A program made the position numbers and the translations under genes. Under the pieces are notes generated by a model. That model did not search any database. It was not told the origin of the DNA and saw only the letters and a list, made by a program, of their open reading frames with translations. 64,000 nucleotides of DNA from Angelakisella massiliensis (GTDB lineage Bacteria > Bacillota > Clostridia > Oscillospirales > Ruminococcaceae), in the NCBI RefSeq assembly GCF_900104675.1, contig NZ_LT629944.1, positions 124,001 to 188,000 of the forward strand, given 5' to 3'. Shown here piece after piece: positions 17,849 through 26,533 of this stretch (position 1 is the first letter of the stretch; each line of letters opens with the position of its first letter).

Positions 17849-18186
17849 CAGTCTTCAAGTAAAAATTTTTTCTTAAGCTTTTCGGCGGGGGAACGCCTTG
17901 GGAGGGTGAACATGGTTATTCCGTGTCACTGTGGATCCCGGGGCATCCCTCGCCGTTGAAGCACTAAAAATATGTAGTTTTGATTTTCCTTTTCAGCTAT
18001 ACTGAGTACGAAACCAAGCGGCACACGGCTCTCCGCCTGTTTCCCGGCTTCTGATCTTTCTACGGCTTCTGACTTTGAAGCCATTTCCAAAGAAGCGCAG
18101 ATAAAGCCTTTGGTATGACAGGAGATGGAGAGCTCCTGTTTGGATGGAAAATCACAGCTGATTAAAACAAAAAAGGAGAACGGACC
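17849..18186 (+). other. Intergenic region before the hydrolase gene
   Basis: 338 bases without a supported gene. A T-rich stretch follows the DUF819 stop, but no strong hairpin is present. A TATACT at about 17998 could be a -10 element without a good -35. Readthrough from the upstream promoter is possible. Confidence 0.35.
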
Positions 18187-20319
18187 ATGACACAGTGGAA
18201 TTTCTATTTTTCCGGCGTGCTTTGCGGAAAGTTCCTGGAGGACGACACTTCCCTGATGGTGGAACGACTGGATGAAAAAACCGTACAGTGGCTTCCTAAA
18301 GCTCCCCTCACTGAGGAAAACGACGCTTTTTTCAAGGTGTTGTGCAACAGAAGTATGCTTTCCTTCTTCCAGCATCGTAAGGAATATGAGAGCAAAATGT
18401 CCTCCGCTCCGGAAGTGTTTGTCACCGAAAACGGTCAGCGGTTCCAGGCACGGCGGGGTGAAGCCTATTTCCAGCGGGATATCAAATTCCCCATGGATCT
18501 GTTTCATCAGGGTGGCGTTATTTTCGCGGTAGTGATGAGCGGTCGGGATTACACCGCTGTTTTGGTGAAGAAAGGAATGGAGCGGCAGACCCCTGTGGCA
18601 CTGTGGGAACAGGTTTTCCCCGGCACCATCGCAGATGGCGATGAGTATCAGCCAGGGCCCTGCTTCCCCATCCGGATGCTGGGAACCTTCCAGGTGCCGA
18701 CCCGGGATGGCGAAAAGCTGGCCACCGATGTCTATCTGCCGGTTGATCCCATCCGCACCCGCTTCCCCTCTGTACTGGTGCGGACCCCTTATGGAAAGGG
18801 GAAGGGGGCGGAAGGCTATTTCCGTTTCCTGCACCGCGGCTATGCTGTTATCATCCAGGATGTGCGGGGCCGTGAGGACAGCACCGGAGAATGGGAGCCG
18901 CAATATCATGAAATTGAGGATGGCGATGACACCCTTAACTGGATGGCTGCTCAGGAGTGGAGCGACGGCCAGGCGGCTATGACCGGAGGCTCCTATCTGG
19001 GATATGTACAGTGGGCAGCGGCGGCCAGCGGCAATCCCCATCTGAAAGCTATGCTCAGCAGCGTCTGCGCCGGCAGCGCCTTTGTGGATATCCCCCGCCG
19101 GGGCGGCTGCTTCAATTCCGGTATGCTGGCCTGGGCCTTCGCCATGACAGAACAGCGGATGCGTCCCGATCTGATGGTCCGGGATGACTGGGATGAGGTG
19201 CTGAACATCCGTCCCCTGAAGGATATCCCCGTCAAAGCTTTGGGACACGAGGTGCCCTTCCTCTCCCACTGGCTGAAACACCGGGATCTGGACGAATTCT
19301 GGAAGATGTCCAACTGGCAGAAGCGCTACCAGGGCGGTGCGGTGCCGGCACTGATCATGTCCGGCTGGTTTGATGACAACGGTATGGGTACCACCGAGGC
19401 CCTGGAGCTGGTGAAAAACTGGCCCAAAGGCAGCTGGAAAGCGATCCTTGGTCCCTGGATGCACAGCGGAAACGCCAACTATGACCTTCATAAGGTTTGG
19501 CTGGGTGAAGATGCTCTGCGCTATGATATGGACATCCAGTGCATGCTGTGGCTGGAGCATTTCCTCAAAGGCGTGGACAACGGCATTGAGAAAACTCCTG
19601 CGGTGGAGTATTACACTCTGGGAGACAACCGCTGGAAAACAGCGGATAGCTGGCCGGTGGAAAGCTCAAAGGTCTGCACCTATTATCTCCAGAGCGGTTC
19701 CGCTCCCGCTGCCGGAACCGGGGACTGCTGCGGCGCCGGTTTGCTCAGTGCTCAGGCCCCTGGGGACAGCGGTGTGGAAGGCTATGTCTATGACCCGGAA
19801 AATCCGGCCACCCATATTGTGGATATGTCTGAAAACGAGCTGGAGGTACCGGAGGATTACACCAAAGAGGAAGGCAGAGCAGATATCCTTTCCTTCACCA
19901 CCCCTGTGCTCACCGCTCCTCTCACCGTTACCGGCGAGCTGCGCGCAACCCTTTATGTCTCCTGTGACTGCCCGGATACCGATTTTGTGGTACGCCTGAC
20001 CGATGTGGACGAAAACGGACGGTCCGTCAAGCTGGCGGACGGCGTCATCAGCGCCAAGTACCGCAACAGCTTCGAGCAGCCGGAATATATGGAACCAGGA
20101 CAGGTGTATAAAATTCCTGTGCGTACCACCAAAATCTCCAACACTTTCCTTCCCGGCCACCGGATGCGTCTGACCATCACCTCCAGCGCCAAGAACTTTA
20201 TCTTCCCCAACAGCAACACCGAACTGGGCTTTGACAGCCAGGAGCGTCGCAAAGCCAACATTACCCTCCATTGGGGCGGCATAAACGCTTCCTGCGTGGA
20301 GATTCCGGTGGAAGAATAA
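18187..20319 (+). CDS. CocE/NonD-family hydrolase (X-Pro dipeptidyl-peptidase S15 type)
   Basis: A 710-residue alpha/beta hydrolase. Residues 1-160 form an N-terminal extension not usual in short family members. The catalytic domain starts near FQVPTRDGEKLATDVYLP. GGSYLGYVQW holds the nucleophile Ser269 (usual motif GxSYxG), ADGVISAKYRN and the C-terminal beta jelly-roll (residues about 560-710) are typical of the family. Known members cleave X-Pro dipeptides, cocaine-like esters or acylated amino acids. No signal peptide, so cytoplasmic. RBS AAAAGGAG before ATG. Its place beside a dipeptide epimerase and permease favours a peptide or acyl-amino-acid substrate. Confidence 0.85.
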   Translation: MTQWNFYFSGVLCGKFLEDDTSLMVERLDEKTVQWLPKAPLTEENDAFFKVLCNRSMLSFFQHRKEYESKMSSAPEVFVTENGQRFQARRGEAYFQRDIKFPMDLFHQGGVIFAVVMSGRDYTAVLVKKGMERQTPVALWEQVFPGTIADGDEYQPGPCFPIRMLGTFQVPTRDGEKLATDVYLPVDPIRTRFPSVLVRTPYGKGKGAEGYFRFLHRGYAVIIQDVRGREDSTGEWEPQYHEIEDGDDTLNWMAAQEWSDGQAAMTGGSYLGYVQWAAAASGNPHLKAMLSSVCAGSAFVDIPRRGGCFNSGMLAWAFAMTEQRMRPDLMVRDDWDEVLNIRPLKDIPVKALGHEVPFLSHWLKHRDLDEFWKMSNWQKRYQGGAVPALIMSGWFDDNGMGTTEALELVKNWPKGSWKAILGPWMHSGNANYDLHKVWLGEDALRYDMDIQCMLWLEHFLKGVDNGIEKTPAVEYYTLGDNRWKTADSWPVESSKVCTYYLQSGSAPAAGTGDCCGAGLLSAQAPGDSGVEGYVYDPENPATHIVDMSENELEVPEDYTKEEGRADILSFTTPVLTAPLTVTGELRATLYVSCDCPDTDFVVRLTDVDENGRSVKLADGVISAKYRNSFEQPEYMEPGQVYKIPVRTTKISNTFLPGHRMRLTITSSAKNFIFPNSNTELGFDSQERRKANITLHWGGINASCVEIPVEE

Positions 20320-20407
20320 TTTCTATCTGTATAAAATACGCTTTATATCCAAATAGGATAATTTCAAAAAAGATTTTTTGTTAAACCAATCTCTGCAAAA
20401 TGAAAAG

Positions 20408-20460
20408 CACAGCGCCGCGGAACCAGCTATCAAGCCAGTTCCGCGGCGCTGTTTGTTTTC
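20408..20460 (+). terminator. Rho-independent terminator
   Basis: AGCGCCGCGGAAC / GTTCCGCGGCGCT stem followed by GTTTGTTTTCTTT, 90 bp after the hydrolase stop. Confidence 0.88.
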
Positions 20461-20498
20461 TTTAAGGCAGCTGCAAACGTTTTTGCGATATTTGCCCA

Positions 20499-21416
20499 TT
20501 ACAGAAGAGCGTCTACTTCCTCCCGGGTGGGGATGGAGGTCTGGGCCCCTTTTCTGGTGACGGAAATGGTGGCAGCTGTATTGCCCATCCGGATGGCGTC
20601 CATGAGCGAACGTCCCTCCGCCAATCCGGTAACAAATCCGCCGTGGAAGGTATCTCCCGCCGCTGTGGTATCCACCGCCTGGACCTTTTTGGTCGGGATC
20701 AGCTGCGCTCCCTCCTTGGTCACCAACAGAGCACCTGCGCTGCCCATGGTCGCCAGAACCGCACCCACACCTTTCTCGCGGATCAGCATTCCCGCAGCCT
20801 CTTCCGCCTGTTCCACCGTATCGGTGGACATACCGGAAAGCTTCGCCAGCTCAGTCTCATTGGGTGTGAAATAATCCACCGACCGCAGCAGCTCGTCCGG
20901 CAGGCTGTCCGGCGCCGGGGCGGGATTGAGCACCACAGTCTTGCCATGGGCCTTGGCCAGACGCACCGCTTCCATTACCGCCTCCATGGGGATCTCCAGT
21001 TGAAGTACAATAATGTCATGGTCAGCAATCAGCTGCTCATGGGCACGGATGACCTCCGGACCGCACTGTCCGTTGGCTCCAGCAATAACAATAATGCTGT
21101 TTCCCCCCGTGCTGTCCACGGTGATGACCGCCAGGCCTGTAGGAACACCCGGGCAGACAACCAGAGGAGAAACATCCACCCCGGCGGCGCTCAGGCTGTC
21201 CCGCAGAATGCTGCCATTGGCATCATCTCCAATGCATCCCAGCATCGCTACATTCTTTCCCAGCTTTCCCGCGGCACAAGCCTGGTTCGCGCCCTTTCCG
21301 CCAGGCACATAGGCCAGGGATTTGCCCATGATGGTCTCTCCGCGAAGGGGCATTTGCTCTACGTTTACCACCATATCCATATTCAGGCTGCCAATAACCA
21401 AAATACGCTGTTCCAT
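20499..21416 (-). CDS. rbsK: Ribokinase
   Basis: A 305-residue PfkB-family kinase. GSLNMDMVVNVEQMPLRGETI at the N-terminus, VPGGKGANQACAAGKLG for ribose binding, and TTAAGDTFHGGFVTGLAEG with the catalytic Asp are the ribokinase signatures. It phosphorylates D-ribose at C5 with ATP, feeding the pentose phosphate pathway. It has its own promoter (21469-21497) and is isolated by a terminator from the ARH/ABC operon. Its position beside two ADP-ribosylglycohydrolases suggests it handles ribose released by them; this is an inference. Confidence 0.9.
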   Translation of the reverse strand: MEQRILVIGSLNMDMVVNVEQMPLRGETIMGKSLAYVPGGKGANQACAAGKLGKNVAMLGCIGDDANGSILRDSLSAAGVDVSPLVVCPGVPTGLAVITVDSTGGNSIIVIAGANGQCGPEVIRAHEQLIADHDIIVLQLEIPMEAVMEAVRLAKAHGKTVVLNPAPAPDSLPDELLRSVDYFTPNETELAKLSGMSTDTVEQAEEAAGMLIREKGVGAVLATMGSAGALLVTKEGAQLIPTKKVQAVDTTAAGDTFHGGFVTGLAEGRSLMDAIRMGNTAATISVTRKGAQTSIPTREEVDALL

Positions 21417-21468
21417 TCCTTTTCCTCCACCATTTTCAGTAACACTGCAACGGAAATCCTTTTTTCTT

Positions 21469-21497
21469 ATTATAAAACCATTGGAAGGGAAAGTCCA
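21469..21497 (-). promoter_or_regulatory. Promoter of ribokinase
   Basis: Minus strand TGGACT (21492-21497), 17-bp spacer, TATAAT (21469-21474), about 50 bp before the ATG. Confidence 0.6.
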
Positions 21498-21526
21498 TCC
21501 TTCCCTTCCCGCTTAAAGCTGGAAAA

Positions 21527-21554
21527 GGCGGCGCGGTCAAAACCGCGCCGCCTC
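21527..21554 (-). terminator. Terminator of the ABC/ARH operon
   Basis: Perfect GGCGGCGCGGT / ACCGCGCCGCC stem followed on the minus strand by TTTTCC, just beyond the ARH stop codon. Confidence 0.8.
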
Positions 21555-21581
21555 AGCTGAGCTCTTATGATGGAAACAAAA

Positions 21582-22568
21582 TCAAACAATCAGAGCAGCC
21601 AGTTTTTCCGCCATGTCCTTGATATCTACGCCAGCGGCAAACTGCAGGCAGGTACCAGTGGGATAGCGGGTCTTTTCCACCCAGCGCTCCGGAATACCGG
21701 AAATGCCGTACTTGGCTCCCAAAACGCATCCTGCTACCGCACCGATGGTGTCAGCATCCCGGCCAAAGTTGCCGGCCAGCAGTACACCTTCCCGGAAACT
21801 GCTGTTCTTCATCCGCAGGCAGGCAAACGCGGAGGGAAGCGCTTCAGCAGTTGTGGCCCAGGTGGTGGTGAACAGCTCATCATGGAGAGGCATCCAGGCA
21901 TCCATGACACAGCCTTTGGCGTCATCCACGATCTGGAAAGCCCGGTTCATGTTGTAATAGAGCCAGGATTCCTGGGGAATCACCTTGAGCACAGCGTCAA
22001 AGATCTCATCCATGGAGGCATCCACCATCGCCAGAGAGACAGCCACAGCTACTGCTTGGGCGCCCCAGATACCATCTCTGTAATGGCTGACAGAGGCATC
22101 GATTTCCGCCAACTTGGCCGCACGCTCCGGATCTCCGGCGCAGATGATTCCCACCGGACCGATCCGCATAGCGGAACCATCGCTCATATGATAGGTATTG
22201 AACTTGCCGGACAGGGGAGGCCGCAGGCCTTTCCGCAGATTGTTGGCAGCCTCAATTTCACTGGCGCCGCCCCGCTTGAATTCATCCTGTACCGCCACAT
22301 CCTCCAGCCAGGCCTCGACTACCTTTTCGCTGGTCAGCTCGCCACCGCACTTGATGAGGGTCTTTGCGGTGAGCAGAGCAAACTCGGTATCATCGGTGCT
22401 CCAGGAAGCGCCTTTGTTGAAGTCAGTGGTGAAACCATAGTTGACACGATTTTCCTGCTTTCTGCACGCGTCTCCCAGGGAGTCTCCGATGGCCAGACCG
22501 GACAGGGCGCCGTATGCCTTCTCAAAGGCCAGTGCAGGGTCTGCCGCCAGTTCTTTTCTTGTTCTCAT
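21582..22568 (-). CDS. ADP-ribosylglycohydrolase family protein
   Basis: A 328-residue enzyme of the ARH fold. WSTDDTEFALL carries the paired metal-binding aspartates, and FGRDADTIGAVAGCVLG the C-terminal DxDT metal site, so the dinuclear Mg centre is complete. The family removes ADP-ribose from proteins or small molecules or cleaves related N- or O-ribosides. RBS GGAGGTCCATTC before ATG. Last gene of a LacI-controlled ABC importer operon and near a ribokinase, which points to catabolism of an imported ribosylated compound rather than protein de-ADP-ribosylation. Family certain, substrate inferred. Confidence 0.88.
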   Translation of the reverse strand: MRTRKELAADPALAFEKAYGALSGLAIGDSLGDACRKQENRVNYGFTTDFNKGASWSTDDTEFALLTAKTLIKCGGELTSEKVVEAWLEDVAVQDEFKRGGASEIEAANNLRKGLRPPLSGKFNTYHMSDGSAMRIGPVGIICAGDPERAAKLAEIDASVSHYRDGIWGAQAVAVAVSLAMVDASMDEIFDAVLKVIPQESWLYYNMNRAFQIVDDAKGCVMDAWMPLHDELFTTTWATTAEALPSAFACLRMKNSSFREGVLLAGNFGRDADTIGAVAGCVLGAKYGISGIPERWVEKTRYPTGTCLQFAAGVDIKDMAEKLAALIV

Positions 22569-22671
22569 GAATGGACCTCCAGCTTTGTTAGTTTGATGAT
22601 CCGCCAGGGGGCCTCAAGCCCCCTGGCTCAGTTTCCGTATTGCTTTTGTTCCAAGGGATTTCAAATGAGGA

Positions 22672-24210
22672 TCAGCCCAGCACACCGGCCAGATACTCAC
22701 TGAAAGCGTCGCCGCCGGCAGCATTCCACTCCGCCACAAAGTCATCAAACTCGGACAGGGGCTTGACACCTCTGACAAAGTCGGCGGAATACTCATCATA
22801 AAGCAGCTTCATGGCATCCCACTGAGCGGTCAGCTCCTCGGGAACCAGCACGTTGACATCCTCTACATAATACTGATCGGAGAGGGTCAAAGAATCCTGA
22901 GCAGCCTGGCTGTAGATGGGTTCGGCCAGAGGAGGCTCGGGGTTGAAGTTGTTGGTGGTAGGATGAATACGGGACCACCACTCAGGGAAGCGATCGGTAA
23001 AGACGATCTGATTGTTCTCGATGTTGTAGTGCTTGCCTTCGATACCGCACTTATCCAGGATACGTCCCTCGGGGCTGGCCATGAATTCCAGGAAAGCCCA
23101 AGCGGCATCCTTGTTCTCGGAATAAGCATTGATGGCAAAACCACGGGAAGCCTTGGTGGTATCCACCGCGGAGTAACCCTCGGCAACACCCTTGGCCGGA
23201 GGCAGCGCCACCAGCTCGGTGCCCTGAACAGATACCATCTTGTCATTGTAGATCTTGATGGTGTCACCAGCGTTGCCAGCGATCATACCAGCCTTGCCGT
23301 CATAGAACTTCTGCTCCATGACATCCCAGGTGTTGGTCAGATACTCGGGATCCAGCAGGCCCTCTGCATACAGCTTGGCGTAGAACTCCAGCTTGTTCTT
23401 CTCAGCCTCTGTAGCCTTGGAGAATACCCACTTGCCATCCTGCTTTACCAGAGTGGCGGTAACGCCGAAAGCCTGATTGAAGATGCTGTTGATCCGGGCC
23501 AGGTTGCCATCACCGTTGTTGTTGGCATTATCGGTGGTCAGCGCATATTCCACCAGACCCTTGTCCTTCATTTCCTTGAACAGAGCATAGTAGTTGTCCA
23601 CAGTGGGATCTTCCACCAGCTTGGCATAGCTGTCCAGAGATTCCGCCCAGTCCTTACGCATGACAGGGACGGGAGTACGGGCAGGCTCCAGCCACAGCAG
23701 GTAAGGATAGTTGGTGATCTGAGCCTCATTGACGGGAAGCATGATCTCCTTGACAAAAGTGGAGCCCTCCACATAAGGAGTCAGATCCTCCAGCAGACCC
23801 TCCTGGGCGATAGCCAGGTCACCACCCTGGAAATAAATGATGTCCGCATCGATCTCTCCGGTACGCAGGCCCAGAGGAACCGCGGTGCCATAAGAACCCG
23901 CCGGGGGCTCCACGATCACCAGATCGATATACTGGCCGTGGGAAGCCATTTTCTCCTCCACAACCTTCTCCATCTCAATGACGTCCTCCTCAGTGGGCAG
24001 AACATCTTTGATGAGCAGGCTTACGGTAACCGGAGCATCAGCAGAACCAATATCAGGCCACTCGCTGCTTCCGGTGGGGGCCGCAGTGCTGCTGCCGGAG
24101 CTGGCAGGCTGAGACGCAGCGGAAGATGCTTCCTCCTGAGAACCGCCGCAACCGGTGCACAGCGCCATGGTCATCATGGCCGCCAGGGCGATTGACAACA
24201 ATCTTTTCAT
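22672..24210 (-). CDS. ABC transporter solute-binding lipoprotein (CUT1/LplA type)
   Basis: A 512-residue extracellular binding protein. The signal peptide MKRLLSIALAAMMTMALCTGC ends in a lipobox and is followed by a Ser/Ala-rich linker. The body matches family-1 solute-binding proteins of the long LplA-like class (for example GLRTGEIDADIIYFQGGD and DKCGIEGKHYNIENNQIVF). Start at 24210 after AGGAGGTTAAGAGA. It should present a sugar-type ligand to the permeases encoded just upstream. No ATPase is encoded here, as usual for this class, which shares an MsmX-type ATPase. Confidence 0.9.
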   Translation of the reverse strand: MKRLLSIALAAMMTMALCTGCGGSQEEASSAASQPASSGSSTAAPTGSSEWPDIGSADAPVTVSLLIKDVLPTEEDVIEMEKVVEEKMASHGQYIDLVIVEPPAGSYGTAVPLGLRTGEIDADIIYFQGGDLAIAQEGLLEDLTPYVEGSTFVKEIMLPVNEAQITNYPYLLWLEPARTPVPVMRKDWAESLDSYAKLVEDPTVDNYYALFKEMKDKGLVEYALTTDNANNNGDGNLARINSIFNQAFGVTATLVKQDGKWVFSKATEAEKNKLEFYAKLYAEGLLDPEYLTNTWDVMEQKFYDGKAGMIAGNAGDTIKIYNDKMVSVQGTELVALPPAKGVAEGYSAVDTTKASRGFAINAYSENKDAAWAFLEFMASPEGRILDKCGIEGKHYNIENNQIVFTDRFPEWWSRIHPTTNNFNPEPPLAEPIYSQAAQDSLTLSDQYYVEDVNVLVPEELTAQWDAMKLLYDEYSADFVRGVKPLSEFDDFVAEWNAAGGDAFSEYLAGVLG

Positions 24211-24278
24211 TCTCTTAACCTCCTGAACAATCATTTGGGGTTCGCGATACACTGTGGTTTTATCTGCTATTCCCGCTT

Positions 24279-24297
24279 CACGGCGGGAAAGAGACCA
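24279..24297 (-). terminator. Intercistronic hairpin between permease and binding-protein genes
   Basis: TCCCGC/GCGGGA hairpin on the minus strand between the second permease stop and the binding-protein RBS, with no long T tract. Such hairpins often stabilise the downstream mRNA and raise binding-protein levels. Confidence 0.4.
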
Positions 24298-24303
24298 AAA
24301 GAA

Positions 24304-25200
24304 TCATTCCTTTACACCGCCGGCCATAATGTCCTTGGTGTAATATTTCAGTACCAGGGGATAGATCAGCAAAATGGGGATGATGGCTACGATCATAACG
24401 GCATACTGCAGAGCGGTGTAATCGATCTGTGCCAGTTCATTGTAGTTGAGCAGGTTTTGGGTACCGATGAGGGTGGTGACATCGCCATCCACCACAAATT
24501 TCCGCAGTACCACCTGCAGGGGGCTCTTGGAAAGAGAACTGATGTAGACACCGGAACGAAGGTATTCATTCCACCGGATAACGCCATAGAACATGGTCAA
24601 AGTGGCAATACCGGGCTTGCACAGGGGGGCCGCCACAGAAAAGAGCATCCGGATATGTCCCGCGCCGTCAATGGTGGCCGCCTCAAACAGGGAGGTGGGG
24701 ACCGCCTCAAAGTAGCGCATCATAATAACCAGATAATAAACATTAACGGCCATGGAGAGAATAACGGCCCACTGACTGCCCATCAGCCCCAGATCTTTGA
24801 CCACGAAGTATTCGGGAACAAGACCGGGATCGAAGAGCATCATGATGATGAAGAACACCATCAGCACCCGTTTACCCAACAGCTTCGGCCGGGTCATGAC
24901 ATAGGCGGCCGTGATGGTCAGCAGCATATTCAGCGCCGTACCCACCACAGTGATGAAGATGGAGTTGAACAAGGAAGGTACGATAACGGGGTTGCTGGCA
25001 ATGACCTGATAATTGATGAAATTCAGATCCTTAGGGATGATTTCCAATCCCATCATGGAGCCGGAAACCTTGGGATCAGAAAGGCTGCGGGCCAGCATAT
25101 TCAGCATGGGGATTACGATGCTCAGGGTAAAGAGGAACATGATGAGCATCAGCACAATCTGGGAAAGACTGATTTTATATTTGCGTTTTGGCTGTTTCAT
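24304..25200 (-). CDS. ABC transporter permease (LplC/YtcP-like)
   Basis: A 298-residue inner-membrane protein with six predicted helices and the EAA loop (EAATIDGAGHIRMLFSVAAPL), the contact point for the ATPase. It resembles the LplC/YtcP branch of carbohydrate permeases. It follows the first permease by 15 bp and precedes the binding-protein gene in one operon under the LacI-type operator at 26218. Confidence 0.9.
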   Translation of the reverse strand: MKQPKRKYKISLSQIVLMLIMFLFTLSIVIPMLNMLARSLSDPKVSGSMMGLEIIPKDLNFINYQVIASNPVIVPSLFNSIFITVVGTALNMLLTITAAYVMTRPKLLGKRVLMVFFIIMMLFDPGLVPEYFVVKDLGLMGSQWAVILSMAVNVYYLVIMMRYFEAVPTSLFEAATIDGAGHIRMLFSVAAPLCKPGIATLTMFYGVIRWNEYLRSGVYISSLSKSPLQVVLRKFVVDGDVTTLIGTQNLLNYNELAQIDYTALQYAVMIVAIIPILLIYPLVLKYYTKDIMAGGVKE

Positions 25201-25215
25201 CCTTTTCTCCCCTCC

Positions 25216-26154
25216 TTACCAGACACCCTTGCCGGTGGCCTTCTTGGATGCCACATGGGTCAGCAGCACCAGTACCACACCCACAAGGCCCTTAATGAGC
25301 GCCACGGCACAGGACAGGGAATACTGTCCGTTCTCCAGACCCAGACGGTAGATGTAGGTGTCCAGAATATCGATGACGCTGTTGACAGCGGGGTTGGTGA
25401 AGTTGAACACCTGATCGAAACCGGCGGACATAAAGAAGCCCAGGTTCAGGATGAACATGGTGGTCATGGGCACTACCAAAGCGGGCAAAATGATGCTCTT
25501 GATGATCTGCAGACGGTTGGCGCCATCAATGGCCGCGGCCTCATACAGGTCAGGGCTGATGGCCAGGATGGCGGTGAAATAGACGATGGAATCCCATCCC
25601 AGGCTGCGCCAGCCTTCAGAGAAGAACAGCACCCAGCGGATGGCTCCCTTATCGGTCATAAAGTCAACCGGTTCCATGCCAAAGAAGCCCATCAGCTGAT
25701 TGACCGCACCGGTGCTGGGATTGAGCAGCGCCATCCAGATACCGGCGATAACCACCCAAGACAGCAGGTGAGGCAGATAAGAGACCACCTGCACATATTT
25801 GCGGAACCGGGTGGAACGGATCTCATTGAGCATCAGCGCGAAAATCACGAAGAATGGGAACAGCAGCACATACTTCATAAAGCTGATGACCAGGGTGTTC
25901 CACAAAATGTCCCCAAAGGCAGAGCTGTCAAAAATCATCTTGAACCATTTCAGCCCTACCCATTCCCACGGACCTCTGGCACGATAGTTGTAAAAAGCCA
26001 TCCGCAGGTTCCAAATTGGCCACAACCGGAACAAAATGAAGTAAATCAGTGTCGGCAGCAACAACAGATACAGGACCTTGTCCGCCCACATCTGATGCAG
26101 AGCCCGACGCCATCCTGGCTGCTGATTGATGATGACTGGTTGTTTTGCTTTCAT
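25216..26154 (-). CDS. ABC transporter permease (LplB-like)
   Basis: A 312-residue permease with six predicted helices and the EAA loop EAAAIDGANRLQIIKSIILP. The start at MKAKQPVIINQQ follows CAGGAGGTCAGCAGA. The longer in-frame start at 26235 would overlap the operator. First gene of the operon driven from 26244-26272. Pairs with the permease at 24304 to form the membrane channel. Confidence 0.9.
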   Translation of the reverse strand: MKAKQPVIINQQPGWRRALHQMWADKVLYLLLLPTLIYFILFRLWPIWNLRMAFYNYRARGPWEWVGLKWFKMIFDSSAFGDILWNTLVISFMKYVLLFPFFVIFALMLNEIRSTRFRKYVQVVSYLPHLLSWVVIAGIWMALLNPSTGAVNQLMGFFGMEPVDFMTDKGAIRWVLFFSEGWRSLGWDSIVYFTAILAISPDLYEAAAIDGANRLQIIKSIILPALVVPMTTMFILNLGFFMSAGFDQVFNFTNPAVNSVIDILDTYIYRLGLENGQYSLSCAVALIKGLVGVVLVLLTHVASKKATGKGVW

Positions 26155-26217
26155 CTGCTGACCTCCTGTTTCCATGGATTTTCGCCTTAAAAAGCAGTAA
26201 TCGACGAAAGAAATAGA

Positions 26218-26272
26218 TAAACCGGTTTCGTACACTGTTTTTCATTATAAATATCTTTTTGGGCGTTTTCAA
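26218..26272 (-). promoter_or_regulatory. Promoter and LacI-type operator of the ABC/ARH operon
   Basis: Minus strand TTGAAA (26267-26272), 17-bp spacer, TATAAT (26244-26249). The palindrome AAACCGGTTT (26219-26228, in CGAAACCGGTTTA) lies at about +8 to +20, where a bound LacI protein would block transcription. The same core occurs before the lacI gene and the divergent operon. Confidence 0.82.
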
Positions 26273-26435
26273 GGGGATACTCGCCCAAAAAAGGAACGAT
26301 ATATTTGTATTATCCCTACAAAACTCTTTCTAATTGACAATTTTTTATTTATTTTTATAAAGATTGGGCTTTCTGCAATCTAAGGGAACATTTTATGGTT
26401 CACTGAAATCGTAAACCAGTTACGTCAAAACAAGC

Positions 26436-26475
26436 AAAAAATGAGGCTGAAATTTTACTTTCAGCCTCATTTTGT
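26436..26475. terminator. Bidirectional terminator after lacI
   Basis: AAAATGAGGCTGAAA / TTTCAGCCTCATTTT palindrome between the ABC promoter region and the 3' end of the lacI-type gene. Confidence 0.8.
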
Positions 26476-26533
26476 ATTTTCTTGTTTCGCTTTGATAAAA
26501 GCTCTTTCCCTGCAGCTCTTCACAGAGAAATGA

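Noticed and set aside
17926-19560. 544-codon minus-strand frame opposite the CocE/S15 hydrolase
   Set aside because: The opposite strand carries a complete enzyme with catalytic motifs; the minus frame has no family features.
24235-26190. 651-codon open frame on the plus strand opposite the ABC permeases
   Set aside because: Antisense shadow of two clear permease genes, composition typical of shadow frames, no start signal.
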